From JBDTNK01 sp039933775 (GTDB lineage: Bacteria > Chloroflexota > Limnocylindria > QHBO01), in contig JBDTNK010000046.1 in assembly GCA_039933775.1 (NCBI GenBank), forward strand, positions 1 to 15,266: 15,266 nt of DNA, given 5' to 3'. The notes below the pieces were generated by a model. It saw only the letters and a list, made by a program, of their open reading frames with translations, made no database searches and was not told the origin of the DNA. Positions 13,858-15,266 of the stretch are shown in pieces (the stretch's first letter is position 1; the number at the start of each line of letters is the position of its first letter). The translations under genes and the position numbers were made by a program.

Positions 13858-13870
13858 GTCACGAGGTGAC
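13858..13870. repeat. Short inverted repeat before the DUF255 gene
   Basis: GTCAC-GAG-GTGAC is a perfect 5-bp inverted repeat in the 46-base gap between the membrane protein and the DUF255 gene. It ends 14 bases before ATG 13885, so it could be an operator or a weak stem-loop. No -35/-10 pair of good quality is seen; GACTCT at 13872-13877 is a poor candidate -10. Confidence 0.25.
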
Positions 13871-13884
13871 AGACTCTGGGAGAG

Positions 13885-15266
13885 ATGACGAACCGCCTGG
13901 CGGGCGAGACGAGCCCGTACCTGCTCCAGCACGCCCATAACCCTGTCGACTGGTATCCGTGGGGCGCGGAGGCGCTCGAGCGCGCAAGGGCGGAGGACCG
14001 CCCGATCTTCCTCTCGATCGGCTACGCGGCGTGCCATTGGTGCCACGTCATGGAGCGCGAGTCCTTCGAGGACGAGCAGACCGCCGCACTCATGAACGAG
14101 CATTTTGTGAGCATCAAGGTCGACCGCGAGGAACGCCCGGACCTCGACGACGTGTACATGGCCGCGGTGCAGGCCATGACCGGTTCGGGTGGCTGGCCCA
14201 TGAACGTCTTCCTCACACCGGAGCTCGAGCCCTTCTTCGGCGGCACCTACTTTCCGCCGGAGGGTCGTCACGGACTGCCCTCGTTCCGCCAGGTGCTGAC
14301 CTCGGCGGCCGATGCCTACCGCACCCGCCGCGCGGAGGTCGAAGCCAGCGCGCGGCAGCTCGCGCAGCACGTGCGGACGCAACTGGCGGTGGTGCCGGGC
14401 ACTATCGATCCGGGTCGCGTCGTGCTCGACGAGGCGGTTCGGCGGCTGGGGGACACCTTCGATGCCACGCACGGCGGCTGGGGCGCGGCGCCGAAGTTTC
14501 CTGCTCCCATGACGATCGAGTTCCTGCTGCGCGCGTGGCGCCATTCCGGCGACGAGGCCACGTTGCGCATGGCGATGGTGACGCTCGATGCCATGGCCGC
14601 GGGCGGCCTGCGCGACCAGCTCGGTGGCGGCTTCGCGCGCTACAGCACCGATGCCCACTGGCTCGTGCCGCATTTCGAGAAGATGCTGACCGACAACGCC
14701 CTGCTGGCGCACGCGTACCTCGAGGCCTATCGGGCCACCGGTGAGGCGCGGCACCGTGACGTCGCGCTCGATACGCTCCGGTTCTGCCTGCGCGAGCTGC
14801 GCACGCCCGACGGCGGGTACGCATCGGCGCTGGATGCCGACAGCGAGGGGAGCGAGGGCCGCTTCTACGTATGGACCGATGCCGAGCTGCGCTCGATTCT
14901 GGCCGATGCCGGCCTCGCGGCCGAGGACGCCGATGCGGTGGCCCGTCACTGGGGCGTGACGCCCGGAGGCAACTGGGAGGGACGGTCGATCCTACACCTG
15001 GCCGATGCCACGGCCGCGTCGCCGCCGCTCCTGGCCCGCGCTCGGGAGTTCCTCCTCGCCGCGCGGGAGACGCGGCCACGTCCCGGCCGCGACGACAAGC
15101 AGGTGGCTGCCGCCAACGGCATGGCGCTGCGCGCCTTCGCCGCCGCGACGCTCGTCACTGGTGAGCCGTGGCTGCTCGATGCCACGCGCGAGCTCGTCGC
15201 GTTCGTGCGAGCCACGCTGCTGCGCGACGGAGATCGCCTGTGGCGCACGGCGCGCGATGGCCGGGC
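13885..15266 (+). CDS. DUF255/YyaL thioredoxin-domain protein (3' end outside window)
   Basis: This belongs to the family of bacterial YyaL and human SPATA20 (SSP411): an N-terminal thioredoxin-like domain fused to an alpha/alpha-barrel of the glycoside-hydrolase or epimerase kind. The cellular role is poorly known. The opening (TNRLAGETSPYLLQHAHNPV) and VDWYPWG match the family closely. The CHWC motif at 50-53 gives the thioredoxin-like CxxC, followed by VDREERPDLD and GGWPMNVFLTP. The barrel part has GGWGAAPKFP, GGLRDQLGGGFARYS and HFEKMLTDNALL. The 460 codons present have no stop, and the family is usually 600-700 residues, so about a third is missing. ATG 13885 is chosen because homology begins at the second residue; GGGAG lies only 3 bases before it, closer than usual. 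Confidence 0.95.
   Translation, partial: MTNRLAGETSPYLLQHAHNPVDWYPWGAEALERARAEDRPIFLSIGYAACHWCHVMERESFEDEQTAALMNEHFVSIKVDREERPDLDDVYMAAVQAMTGSGGWPMNVFLTPELEPFFGGTYFPPEGRHGLPSFRQVLTSAADAYRTRRAEVEASARQLAQHVRTQLAVVPGTIDPGRVVLDEAVRRLGDTFDATHGGWGAAPKFPAPMTIEFLLRAWRHSGDEATLRMAMVTLDAMAAGGLRDQLGGGFARYSTDAHWLVPHFEKMLTDNALLAHAYLEAYRATGEARHRDVALDTLRFCLRELRTPDGGYASALDADSEGSEGRFYVWTDAELRSILADAGLAAEDADAVARHWGVTPGGNWEGRSILHLADATAASPPLLARAREFLLAARETRPRPGRDDKQVAAANGMALRAFAAATLVTGEPWLLDATRELVAFVRATLLRDGDRLWRTARDGR

Overview
The window is very GC-rich and densely coding. It carries 12 protein genes: 11 on the + strand and one on the - strand. No rRNA, tRNA, CRISPR array, insertion sequence or phage gene was seen. 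The gene content, the four ATGA stop/start overlaps and two probably leaderless promoters suggest a high-GC free-living bacterium. My best guess is Chloroflexota of the Limnocylindria/Ellin6529 kind, with Actinomycetota as the alternative. This is inference from gene families and style, not a database result.

Left part (1-5671): the 3' part of an O6-alkylguanine-DNA methyltransferase gene; then two overlapping aldehyde dehydrogenase genes that together look like a split ALDH16, with a complete catalytic half and a shortened half lacking every catalytic residue; then a PolX-type DNA polymerase/PHP nuclease; then a polytopic membrane protein. The theme is repair and detoxification of alkyl and aldehyde damage.

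Centre (5672-9409): a near-consensus promoter, with TTGACA as its -35 box and a predicted hairpin at the 5' end of the transcript, drives a two-gene operon. The first gene encodes a protein with TPR repeats, a HIRAN-like domain and a very acidic tail. The second encodes a 924-residue protein with a permuted DNA-methylase-like region, a four-cysteine zinc site, a PD-(D/E)XK-like nuclease domain (FEVEWT) and a C-terminal QLTIF that resembles a sliding-clamp-binding peptide. Its expected catalytic (D/N)PP(Y/F) motif appears to have become GAPS. This pair is the best candidate for an undescribed DNA-processing or defence system.

Right part (9419-15266): csoR (- strand) has a perfect inverted-repeat operator overlapping its start codon. 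It diverges from a LmbE/PIG-L deacetylase gene coupled to an ABC exporter gene. After these come an ECF sigma factor, a coupled single-pass membrane protein (probable anti-sigma or sensor), and the first two thirds of a DUF255/YyaL thioredoxin-domain gene that runs off the window.

Stretches without a gene are all short. The longest, 5672-5797, holds the central operon's promoter and leader.
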